From: Oscillospiraceae bacterium
GTDB taxonomy: Bacteria > Bacillota > Clostridia > Oscillospirales > Acutalibacteraceae
DNA: 5,592 bases
Direction of reading: 5' to 3'
Assembly (NCBI GenBank): GCA_003505905.1
Contig: DNXM01000209.1
Span: 1-5,592 of the forward strand
Made by a program: the position numbers and the translations under genes. Below are positions 1 through 5,592 of this stretch, piece after piece; position 1 is the first letter of the stretch; each line of letters opens with the position of its first letter. The notes beneath the pieces are model-generated. The model worked only from the letters and a program-made list of their open reading frames with translations, was not told the origin of the DNA and did not search any database.

Positions 1-1073
1 GTGACCAGGCCGCTATTTACAAGACGGATACGTACGAGTTTTTCGGCGGCATTTCCAAGGGCATTGAGAAGCGAAGCAAGGCGAGAACCCGCATTATTTC
101 TTCGGCGATTTCCAAGCTGATTGAAAACAGCTCCAATGTGCTGATTATGGGACACCGATTTTCCGATTTGGACAGTGTCGGTTCGGGAATCGGAATGTAT
201 TGTGCCGCTGTTTCTTTGGGCAAAACGGCGAAAATTGTCATCAATCGAAAGCAGACGCTTGCCGTCGGTTTGACGGATATGGCGGAAGAAAAGCTCGGCA
301 ATATTTTTTGCGAGCCGAAAGAGGCACTGAAGCTTCTTGACCGAAACACGCTTTTGATTATTTGTGATACGCACCGGGAGGATGTGCTTGAAAGCACGGA
401 GCTCTATCGAGCGGCACAGACGGTTGTTATCATTGACCATCACCGCAAAAATGTCGATTTTATCAGCAACGCCATTGTGTTTCAGCATGACCCGGGTGCC
501 TCTTCCGCCAGCGAGATGGTGTCGGAATTGCTGCAGTATATGCCGTCAAAGCCACCGATTGACGAGTGTATGGCAGATGCGATGTTGGCAGGCATCATGC
601 TTGACACCAAGAATTTTGCGCTGAAGACAGGGGTTCGCACCTTTGAAGCGGCGGCTTTTCTCAAAAGCAAGGGTGCCGACACCGTTCGGGTGCGGCGGCT
701 GTTTATGAACAAGTTAGAGGACATGAAATTGCGAAACGATATGGTGAGCAGCTGCGAAAAATATCGGGATTGTGCGATTGCTTTTGCCGATTTCGATTCG
801 CCGAACATTCGCACCGTCACATCACAGGCGGCGGATGAAATGCTCAACATTGAGGGCATCAAGGCGTCCTTTACGATGTTCGATTCGAACGGCACCGTCA
901 ACCTTTCCGCCCGTTCGTTGGGGGATATCAACGTGCAGGTGATTATGGAATCGTTGGGCGGCGGCGGACACTTGACCATGGCGGCGGCACAGCTGCCCGA
1001 AAGTGAGTTTGAAAGCGCCAAAACACGCCTTTGCGCCGCAATTGACAAGTATTATTCTCAACTCAAGAAGTAA
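1..1073 (+). CDS. gdpP: Cyclic-di-AMP phosphodiesterase GdpP/YybT, C-terminal part (5' truncated)
   Basis: The open frame enters at the left edge (first full codon at base 3) and gives 356 residues up to TAA. Full GdpP proteins are about 650 residues, so the N-terminal membrane segments, PAS domain and most of the degenerate GGDEF domain lie outside the window. The first residues (DQAAIYK, then YEFFGG) match the end of the GGDEF domain and the linker. The DHH phosphodiesterase domain follows: H51-x3-D55-x-D57 (GHRFSDLD), D122 in DTHRED, the DHH triad at 145-147, and D201 in GIMLDTKNF; these are the expected Mn-binding residues. A DHHA1 domain ends the protein, with GGGGH at 319-323. In this family the enzyme is membrane-bound and hydrolyses c-di-AMP to pApA, affecting potassium and osmotic control, wall stress and beta-lactam tolerance. 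All visible catalytic residues are intact. The usual downstream neighbours rplI and dnaB are absent. NrnA-type proteins share DHH-DHHA1, but the preceding GGDEF remnant favours GdpP. Confidence 0.93.
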   Translation, partial: DQAAIYKTDTYEFFGGISKGIEKRSKARTRIISSAISKLIENSSNVLIMGHRFSDLDSVGSGIGMYCAAVSLGKTAKIVINRKQTLAVGLTDMAEEKLGNIFCEPKEALKLLDRNTLLIICDTHREDVLESTELYRAAQTVVIIDHHRKNVDFISNAIVFQHDPGASSASEMVSELLQYMPSKPPIDECMADAMLAGIMLDTKNFALKTGVRTFEAAAFLKSKGADTVRVRRLFMNKLEDMKLRNDMVSSCEKYRDCAIAFADFDSPNIRTVTSQAADEMLNIEGIKASFTMFDSNGTVNLSARSLGDINVQVIMESLGGGGHLTMAAAQLPESEFESAKTRLCAAIDKYYSQLKK

Positions 1074-1084
1074 CAACTTTGTTA
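1071..1084. repeat. Short perfect palindrome at the gdpP stop codon
   Basis: TAACAA-CT-TTGTTA is a perfect 6-base inverted repeat that includes the gdpP stop codon and ends 5 bases before the -35 box of the next promoter. It is too AT-rich and too short to be a convincing terminator on its own. It could be a protein-binding site for the downstream promoter, or chance. Confidence 0.3.
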
Positions 1085-1089
1085 TATAT

Positions 1090-1118
1090 TTGACTATTTT
1101 GCGGGATAATGGTAGAAT
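1090..1118 (+). promoter_or_regulatory. Sigma-A type promoter for the PASTA pseudokinase gene
   Basis: TTGACT (1090-1095) and TAGAAT (1113-1118) are separated by exactly 17 bases, each box one mismatch from the consensus. Transcription would start near 1125, giving a leader of about 33 bases. It lies just after the gdpP stop, so the pseudokinase gene can be expressed independently; no strong terminator separates the two, so read-through from gdpP is also possible. Confidence 0.75.
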
Positions 1119-1157
1119 ACGCAGAAAGACGCATTTTTCCGAAAGGACGGATGAAAG

Positions 1158-3068
1158 ATGATCAACAGCGAACACCTTTGCATGAGCTGTATGAGAGAAA
1201 TCGGCGAAGAACAGCAATGTCCGCATTGCGGTTATGTGGTCGGAACACCGCAGATTTCTCCCTATTTGAATGTGCGCTCCGTACTCGGCAACCGTTATTT
1301 GGTCGGCCGTTTGTTGGAGTATAACGGTGACGGTGCAACCTACATAGCGTGGGATATTCAGGACAAAAAGGCGGTTACAATCCGTGAGTTTTTGCCCGAT
1401 ACGCTGTGCGGCAGAAACCGTGGCGAGCGTTCGATTCTTGTTTCACCCGGCTGTGAAATCGCTTATAATGATTGCTTGGCGGATTTTCTCGAATTATGGC
1501 GTAAGCTGACCCGTATGAGCGGACTGTCCGCTTTGGTGAATGTTTATGATGTGTTTGAAGAAAATAACACAGCTTATGCAATTTGCGAATACATTGAAAG
1601 CATTACCCTTCGGGATTATCTGCTTCGCATCAAAACAGGCTATATTCCGTGGGAGCGTGCAAGGACGCTGTTTATGCCCATGTTGTCTACACTCGGTATG
1701 TTGCATACAGCGGGCATCATTCACCGTGGTATTTCTCCGCTTACGCTCCAAATCGGGCGTGACGGAAAAATGCGCTTGAGCGGCTTCAGCATTTGGCAGG
1801 CGAGAACGGCTCGCAGTGATTTGTCGGCTCAACTGTTTCCGGGCTACGCTGCTGTTGAGCAATACGGTTTTGAGGGTCAGCAGGGTCCATGGACAGACCT
1901 TTATTCCTTTGCCGCAACGCTTTATCGTGCCCTGATCGGCAGTGACCCGATTGAAGCAACCGAACGACTGACGAATGACCGACTGATGGTACCCGGCAAG
2001 TTTGCCGAACAGCTTCCTGCCTATGTTATCAACGGCTTAATCAATGCTTTGCAGATTTTGCCCGAGGACCGTACCCGCAGCGTCGAACAGCTTCGTGCCG
2101 AGCTTTCCGCTTCGCCGACCGCTGCTGTTTCTGGCAGTGACTTCATTTCACAGGGCAACGGGGATGCGGAAGATTTTGAGGAGGACGAGCCGCAGACTGC
2201 TCCGACCTATCGCAAAACACCGTCCTCAAAAGTCACAAACAAAAAGAGCAAAAGTCTTGCCTTGAAAGCGGGCTTAATCAGCGCCATTGTCTGTATGCTG
2301 ATTTTCCTGATTGTTGTTCTTGTTTCGCCGAAGCTCAAGCCCGATACGAATGAGGTTTCACAGCCTGCCACCACAAATGGCGAGATGGTTTCGGTCGGTA
2401 TGTTTATCGGCAAAAACTATTCGGAAATCACCAACAACGCATATTGGCTGGATAATTTTAAGTTTGAGAAAAAAGAGGAATACAGCGACTCAGTCAAAAA
2501 GGATTTGGTTATTGCCCAGAGTATTGAACAGGGTCAGCAGGTCAACAAGGGCACAACCATTGTTTTGACGGTGTCGATGGGCGTTGAGCAAATTGAAATA
2601 CCCAATGTCGTGAACATGGATTACGAAGAAGCAAAAGCCTTGCTTTCTGATGCGGGATTCCGTGTTGTGAAAAAGGTTGAGAGCAATAGCGGTTCTCATA
2701 CCGCCGATACGGTTAAGTCCATTGAGGATGAGGAAGCCAATTCGCTGAAGCCCGGTGATTCCATCGACAAAGGCGCAACGGTGACGCTCACGGTTTGGGA
2801 TGAAGCCCCCGTGACCGAGGCGACCACTTCCATTCTCGCTTTGTTCACCAAGTCCGAGTCAACAACCAAAAAATCCACAACAACCACGCCCGAAGTGACC
2901 AAGTCCAATGTAATCATTGATGATGAAACCACTGCGGATGATGGGGAAGAAGTGACAACCAAAAAAGAGTCGACAACGAAAAAAGAGTCCTCGACAAAAG
3001 GCGATTCCACAACAAAAAAGGAAACAAGCACAAAAAAGGAATCCGAAACCAAAAAGTCCGCTAACTAA
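1158..3068 (+). CDS. Membrane PASTA-domain pseudokinase with N-terminal zinc ribbon
   Basis: A 636-residue protein starting at ATG 1158, with AAAGGA ending 10 bases upstream. Domains in order: a zinc ribbon (C8, C11, C21, C24); a Ser/Thr kinase-like fold at about 46-316; an acidic then basic linker; one membrane segment at about 369-389; two PASTA domains (about 410-475 and 478-547); and a Thr/Ser/Lys tail (553-636). The kinase fold is recognisable from GPWTDLYSFAATLYRALIG (243-261) and PEDRTRS (302-308). The catalytic residues are lost: the glycine loop reads LLEYNGDGA, the VAIK lysine is R76, the helix-C glutamate aligns with L113, HRD is HRG (189-191), the catalytic-loop Asn aligns with T196, and DFG is GFS (209-211). 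Kinase activity is therefore unlikely. The predicted topology puts the kinase fold inside and the PASTA repeats outside; in the PrkC/StkP family PASTA domains bind peptidoglycan fragments or lipid II. A role as wall sensor or scaffold is inference. It has its own promoter and terminator. Confidence 0.9.
   Translation: MINSEHLCMSCMREIGEEQQCPHCGYVVGTPQISPYLNVRSVLGNRYLVGRLLEYNGDGATYIAWDIQDKKAVTIREFLPDTLCGRNRGERSILVSPGCEIAYNDCLADFLELWRKLTRMSGLSALVNVYDVFEENNTAYAICEYIESITLRDYLLRIKTGYIPWERARTLFMPMLSTLGMLHTAGIIHRGISPLTLQIGRDGKMRLSGFSIWQARTARSDLSAQLFPGYAAVEQYGFEGQQGPWTDLYSFAATLYRALIGSDPIEATERLTNDRLMVPGKFAEQLPAYVINGLINALQILPEDRTRSVEQLRAELSASPTAAVSGSDFISQGNGDAEDFEEDEPQTAPTYRKTPSSKVTNKKSKSLALKAGLISAIVCMLIFLIVVLVSPKLKPDTNEVSQPATTNGEMVSVGMFIGKNYSEITNNAYWLDNFKFEKKEEYSDSVKKDLVIAQSIEQGQQVNKGTTIVLTVSMGVEQIEIPNVVNMDYEEAKALLSDAGFRVVKKVESNSGSHTADTVKSIEDEEANSLKPGDSIDKGATVTLTVWDEAPVTEATTSILALFTKSESTTKKSTTTTPEVTKSNVIIDDETTADDGEEVTTKKESTTKKESSTKGDSTTKKETSTKKESETKKSAN
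2955..3059 (+). repeat. 18-bp coding tandem repeat (hexapeptide TTKKES) in the pseudokinase tail
   Basis: Residues 600-634 fall into six consecutive hexapeptides: TTKKES, TTKKES, STKGDS, TTKKET, STKKES and a shortened ETKKS. At DNA level this is about 5.8 units of 18 bases, diverged at third positions (for example aca/acc/acg, gag/gaa), so the peptide is kept better than the DNA. The repeat is at the extreme C-terminus, beyond the PASTA domains, and should be outside the membrane. It is strongly basic and hydroxyl-rich, suggesting a flexible wall-associated segment. Confidence 0.85.
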
Positions 3069-3073
3069 ACTTC

Positions 3074-3114
3074 AAACCGTTCGCAGAGTGAGTTGCTTTG
3101 CGAGCGGTTTTTTT
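3074..3114 (+). terminator. Rho-independent terminator after the pseudokinase gene
   Basis: A 12-base-pair stem pairs 3074-3085 (AAACCGTTCGCA) with 3099-3110 (TGCGAGCGGTTT), with one G-T wobble, a 13-base loop and a run of seven T (3108-3114). It begins 5 bases after the stop codon. Confidence 0.88.
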
Positions 3115-3124
3115 ATGGAATCGG

Positions 3125-3153
3125 TTGAGAAATTATTACAGCTGTGCTATAAT
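3125..3153 (+). promoter_or_regulatory. Sigma-A type promoter with extended -10 for the oxidoreductase-fold gene
   Basis: TTGAGA (3125-3130) and a consensus TATAAT (3148-3153) are spaced by 17 bases, and TGC directly precedes the -10 box, forming an extended -10 (TGnTATAAT). Transcription would start near 3160, leaving a short leader of about 22 bases that contains the ribosome site. This looks like a strong, simple promoter; no operator was identified. Confidence 0.85.
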
Positions 3154-3166
3154 AACAAAAAATGTC

Positions 3167-3173
3167 AAGGAGG
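3167..3173 (+). promoter_or_regulatory. Ribosome binding site that fixes a TTG start
   Basis: AAGGAGG, a near-perfect anti-16S match, sits 8 bases before TTG at 3182. The longer frame that opens at ATG 3098 would start inside the preceding terminator and upstream of the promoter, so it is not the true start. Confidence 0.9.
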
Positions 3174-3181
3174 TTTTCTCA

Positions 3182-4327
3182 TTGAAAAAGATAAAGGTTG
3201 GTATTGCAGGCTGTCGTGGCCTTTCAACGCTTATGGGCTTGCGTGATTTGGAGGATGTCGAAATTGCCGCCATGTGCGATTTGGACGAAGACCATTTGAA
3301 CGAAGCGGCGGATAAAATCGGCGGATGCAAAAAATATCGTATTTTTGAAGATATGATTGCGTCGGATATTGATGCCGTTATTATCGCAACGCCCATGCAA
3401 TGCCATGTTCCGCAGGTCATTGCCGCCATGGAAGCCGGCAAGCATGTTATGTGCGAGGTGACCGCAGGCGTTTCGATGGATGAGCTGTTTTGGCTGTGCG
3501 AAACCGTCGAAAAATACAACAAGATTTATATGTATGCAGAGAATTATGTCTATACGCCCGAGGTTCAGTTAGTGCGTCAGATGGTTGCCAAGGGCTTGTT
3601 CGGTACGCCGTATTACGCAGAGGGTATGTATCTGCACGACATCAACGACTTGTTGGTTTACCCGAACGGAAAAACCTCTTGGCGTTCGTATTGGCAATGC
3701 GGAAAACGCGGCAACTTCTATCCGACTCACAGCTTGGGTCCCGTTATGCAGTGGTTCCCAAATGACCGCATTACCGAAATTTCCTGCTTCTCACCCGGCG
3801 TTCACAATGGTTACGGCGTTAAGCAGGACAGCGGCACCACGACGATGTGCCGCACCGACCACGGCAATCTGCTCAGCATTCGCACCGATTGTCTTTCCCC
3901 AAGACCACATTGCATGAATCAGTTCCAGCTTCAGGGCACGGAGGGCATTTATCAGTCCGCCACATACGGTAAAGGCCGTTTGCATGGCGACATTGACCGT
4001 GTTTCGCTCAACAGCAACAAGACCGAGGACGGTCACATGGATTGGGAAGATTTGATGAACTACAGGGATTTGCTTCCCGAACGTTTCCGTAACGCAACCG
4101 AATCACAGGTGAAGGCCGGTCATGGCGGCGGTGACTTCTTCATTGTTGAGGATTTCATCAATGCCATTCGTACGGGCATTCAGCCGGAATTGAATGTCTA
4201 TAAGGCTTGTGAATGGACGGCGGTCGGTTTGCTGTCCTCTCTTTCCGTTGTCAACAACGGCAAAACCTTGGAGGTTCCGAATTTCCGCCCGAAAATGCCG
4301 CTTAACGAAAAAATCATCAAGCTTTGA
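3182..4327 (+). CDS. Gfo/Idh/MocA-family protein, GH109-like (NAD-dependent oxidoreductase or glycosidase)
   Basis: A 381-residue protein starting at TTG 3182, chosen from the AAGGAGG site 8 bases upstream. The N-terminal Rossmann domain has GIAGCRG (G7, G10, G13) and an acidic residue after strand 2 (D33), typical of NAD binding. The usual EKP motif of sugar dehydrogenases is replaced by EVTAG (92-96). Further on are AENYVY (119-124), RGNFYPTHSLGPV (about 176-188, with H183) and GHGGGDFF (about 313-320). From memory, the EV-x-A, YPTH-x-LGPV and GHGG-x-D motifs resemble GH109 alpha-N-acetylgalactosaminidases, which use bound NAD in a redox-assisted elimination mechanism. Many GH109 proteins are longer and carry a secretion signal; this one has none and should be cytoplasmic. 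It is a single-gene unit, so neighbours do not reveal the substrate. The fold is very likely; GH109 activity is a hypothesis, with a sugar dehydrogenase as the alternative. Confidence 0.88.
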   Translation: MKKIKVGIAGCRGLSTLMGLRDLEDVEIAAMCDLDEDHLNEAADKIGGCKKYRIFEDMIASDIDAVIIATPMQCHVPQVIAAMEAGKHVMCEVTAGVSMDELFWLCETVEKYNKIYMYAENYVYTPEVQLVRQMVAKGLFGTPYYAEGMYLHDINDLLVYPNGKTSWRSYWQCGKRGNFYPTHSLGPVMQWFPNDRITEISCFSPGVHNGYGVKQDSGTTTMCRTDHGNLLSIRTDCLSPRPHCMNQFQLQGTEGIYQSATYGKGRLHGDIDRVSLNSNKTEDGHMDWEDLMNYRDLLPERFRNATESQVKAGHGGGDFFIVEDFINAIRTGIQPELNVYKACEWTAVGLLSSLSVVNNGKTLEVPNFRPKMPLNEKIIKL

Positions 4328-4333
4328 TTCTTT

Positions 4334-4377
4334 GCAACACCGAACGGACTTTGCCGTCTGTTCGGCGTTGCTTTTTT
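4334..4377 (+). terminator. Rho-independent terminator after the GH109-like gene
   Basis: A 16-position stem pairs 4334-4349 with 4356-4371 (one A-C mismatch, one G-T wobble) around a 6-base loop, followed by six T (4372-4377). It starts 7 bases after the stop codon and closes the single-gene unit. Confidence 0.9.
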
Positions 4378-4419
4378 ATGAGGATGAGTTCAAAAATTTC
4401 ATTTTTTTTCTTCTAATGC

Positions 4420-4447
4420 TTGTAATTCATAATATATTTAGTATAAT
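4420..4447 (+). promoter_or_regulatory. Sigma-A type promoter for the hydrolase-membrane protein operon
   Basis: TTGTAA (4420-4425) and a consensus TATAAT (4442-4447) are separated by 16 bases. The -35 box is weak (4 of 6), but A- and T-tracts at about 4392-4409 lie where an UP element would sit. Transcription would start near 4454. The rest of the 4378-4479 gap is plain AT-rich sequence in which no RNA gene or operator was recognised. Confidence 0.7.
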
Positions 4448-4467
4448 AAAATCAGATTAGTTTACCT

Positions 4468-4472
4468 GGAGG
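4468..4472 (+). promoter_or_regulatory. Ribosome binding site that favours a GTG start
   Basis: GGAGG ends only one base before the ATG at 4474, too close for normal initiation, but 7 bases before the in-frame GTG at 4480. The GTG is therefore the better start, giving an N-terminus reading MQITINGI. Confidence 0.8.
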
Positions 4473-4479
4473 AATGACG

Positions 4480-5250
4480 GTGCAGATTACGATAAACGGG
4501 ATTCAAACCGATTTTGTGATGCAGGGAAATGGGGAGCCTGTTTTGATTCTGCCCGGCTGGTCCGCAACGGCGCCGGCTTATCAGACAATCACCAAAACAC
4601 TGTCGGAAAAATACTGTGTTTATGTGCTCAATCTTCCCGGCTTCGGTGTTACACCCGAACCGAGTGAACCTTGGTGTGTGGATGATTATGTCGATTTCAC
4701 CCTCGCCTTTGTTCAACAGCTCGGGCTTACTTCTCTCACGCTGTTGGGTCATTCCTTCGGCGGTCGAATTATCATCAAAATGCTCAGCCGCAGGGAGTTG
4801 CCTTTTTCGGTGGAACAAGTGGTCTTGATTGACAGCGCAGGCATTAAGCCGACACCGTCACCCGAAAGGCAAAAAAAGACCGCTCAATACAACCGCTTAA
4901 AAAAGCTCTACGGCGGAAAATTTTTTACCAAGCTCTGTCCGTCCGCTATGGAAAAGCTGCGTAAAAAATACGGCTCTGCCGACTATGCCGCCGCTTCCCC
5001 CATGATGCGTCAATGCCTTATCAAAACCGTGAGCGAGGATTTGACGGATTTGATTCAAAATGTGACGCCCGGTGCGCTGTTGATTTGGGGTCGGGACGAT
5101 ACGGCAACCCCTGTGAGCGATGCCGAAAAAATGAAAGAGAAAATTCCCGATTCGGTTTTGCATATTATTGACCAAGCCGGGCATTTCCCGTTTATTGACC
5201 AACCCTTTGCCTTTCGCAAAATCCTTGCCGACTTCTTCGGAATCGAGTAA
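4480..5250 (+). CDS. Alpha/beta hydrolase fold protein
   Basis: A 256-residue protein from GTG 4480 (258 if ATG 4474 is used). Numbering from GTG, it has LPGW at 24-27 in the oxyanion-hole position, the nucleophile elbow GHSFGG with S92, the acid D207 in WGRDDTATPV, and the histidine H235 in AGHFPF, so the Ser-Asp-His triad is complete. The length is normal for a single-domain hydrolase. The cap between about 129 and 165 is rich in Lys/Arg (motifs such as RLKKLYGGK and KLRKKYG), and is followed by AAASPMMRQCLIKTVSEDL. There is no signal peptide or membrane segment, so it should be cytoplasmic. The substrate cannot be read from the sequence; esterase, lipase and C-C hydrolase are all possible. 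It is the first gene of an operon with the membrane protein 17 bases downstream, so its role may be linked to that partner, possibly in the cell envelope. Confidence 0.88.
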   Translation: MQITINGIQTDFVMQGNGEPVLILPGWSATAPAYQTITKTLSEKYCVYVLNLPGFGVTPEPSEPWCVDDYVDFTLAFVQQLGLTSLTLLGHSFGGRIIIKMLSRRELPFSVEQVVLIDSAGIKPTPSPERQKKTAQYNRLKKLYGGKFFTKLCPSAMEKLRKKYGSADYAAASPMMRQCLIKTVSEDLTDLIQNVTPGALLIWGRDDTATPVSDAEKMKEKIPDSVLHIIDQAGHFPFIDQPFAFRKILADFFGIE

Positions 5251-5267
5251 GAACAGGAGAATATCCC

Positions 5268-5592
5268 ATGAAATTATTTGCTTTAATCTACTTTCTTGCC
5301 GCTTTTGCGGTACTGTTTGCGTTTTCGGTTTTGCACGATACGCATATGTTTCAGCTCAATTCCTATAAGCCGAAGGTGCAGATGAAGTGGCTGAAAAACA
5401 ATATGAAAGTTTTTGCGGTCGGCTCGGTCCTCACGGTGCTTGCCGTTTTACTCACAATTTTTGTGAAAAAGCAGGAGCTTGTTCAGCTCGTTACCGCCGT
5501 TTTGTTTACCGTTTCCGTTTTTTTCAAGCGCCCGAAAAAAGCGAAAAAGCCGTTGGTGTTCACCAAACGAATCGTTCGCCTTTGTGTGACGA
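5268..5592 (+). CDS. Multi-pass membrane protein N-terminus, possibly membrane-anchored MurF-type ligase (3' truncated)
   Basis: The frame starts at ATG 5268 with AGGAG (5255-5259) 8 bases upstream, and is open to the window edge (108 full codons). Hydrophobic stretches at about 3-22, 48-66 and 71-86 look like membrane segments, with a basic cluster RPKKAKK at 88-94 and the beginning of another segment after 102. Between the first two lies MFQLNSYKPKVQMKWLK (27-43). From memory this resembles the N-terminal region of clostridial MurF-like ligases that carry extra membrane segments before the catalytic Mur domains and are often preceded by an alpha/beta hydrolase. The ATP-binding and central Mur domains, which would prove this, lie beyond the edge. 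The membrane-protein call is firm and the ligase call is tentative. The 17-base gap to the hydrolase gene indicates co-transcription. Confidence 0.8.
   Translation, partial: MKLFALIYFLAAFAVLFAFSVLHDTHMFQLNSYKPKVQMKWLKNNMKVFAVGSVLTVLAVLLTIFVKKQELVQLVTAVLFTVSVFFKRPKKAKKPLVFTKRIVRLCVT

Noticed and set aside
482..1048. 188-codon open frame on the minus strand inside gdpP
   Set aside because: It lies entirely opposite a clear DHH-DHHA1 coding region, has no recognisable domain, and is explained by the codon composition of the sense strand.
1071..1090. Intrinsic terminator after gdpP
   Set aside because: The inverted repeat there is 6 AT-rich pairs with almost no loop and no proper T-run, too weak to call a terminator.
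822..1226. Minus-strand frame spanning the gdpP end and the next promoter
   Set aside because: It overlaps two well-supported coding regions and the promoter, and its translation matches no family I recognise.
2696..3052. 118-codon minus-strand frame opposite the pseudokinase tail, rich in Val/Ser/Phe
   Set aside because: Its repetitive hydrophobic composition is the mirror of the Thr/Lys/Glu repeat on the sense strand; no supporting family or expression signals were seen.
3098..3181. N-terminal extension of the GH109-like protein to ATG 3098
   Set aside because: That start lies within the terminator hairpin and upstream of the promoter -10 box, and the 28 extra residues precede the normal Rossmann start; TTG 3182 has the ribosome site.
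4474..4479. ATG 4474 as the start of the hydrolase
   Set aside because: Only one base separates it from GGAGG, whereas GTG 4480 has a 7-base spacer; the difference is two residues, so this is a preference rather than proof.
4378..4479. Riboswitch or small RNA in the longest intergenic gap
   Set aside because: After the terminator the stretch is AT-rich with a promoter and a leader of only about 26 bases; there is no room for, and no sign of, a structured leader.

Overview
The window looks like chromosomal DNA from a low-to-medium GC member of the Firmicutes, most likely a gut-type Clostridia (Oscillospiraceae/Ruminococcaceae-like). The reasons are sigma-A style promoters with 16-17 bp spacers, strong AGGAGG-type ribosome sites, use of TTG and GTG starts, and protein families typical of that group (GdpP, a zinc-ribbon kinase-like PASTA protein, a cytoplasmic Gfo/Idh/MocA enzyme). 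No mobile element, tRNA, rRNA or CRISPR array was seen. All genes are on the + strand and no gene-free stretch exceeds about 155 bases.

Layout. Bases 1-1073 hold the C-terminal half of a GdpP/YybT-type cyclic-di-AMP phosphodiesterase (DHH-DHHA1), cut by the left edge. A good promoter at 1090-1118 then drives a 636-residue membrane protein at 1158-3068. It has an N-terminal zinc ribbon, a kinase fold in which every catalytic residue is replaced, one membrane segment, two extracellular PASTA domains and a six-unit hexapeptide tail. A hairpin terminator follows. The third unit (promoter 3125-3153, TTG start at 3182, terminator 4334-4377) is a single-gene operon for a Gfo/Idh/MocA-fold protein with motifs resembling GH109 NAD-dependent glycosidases. 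The fourth unit (promoter 4420-4447) starts with an alpha/beta hydrolase at 4480-5250, followed 17 bases later by the N-terminus of a multi-pass membrane protein that runs off the right edge and may be a membrane-anchored MurF-type ligase.

How the genes may work together. Cyclic-di-AMP turnover, a PASTA receptor-like protein and a possible peptidoglycan ligase all bear on cell-envelope homeostasis, so an envelope theme is plausible. It is inferred from families, because the genes are in separate transcription units. The most interesting item is the pseudokinase: it keeps the architecture of a PASTA Ser/Thr kinase receptor but appears unable to phosphorylate, which suggests a sensor or scaffold.
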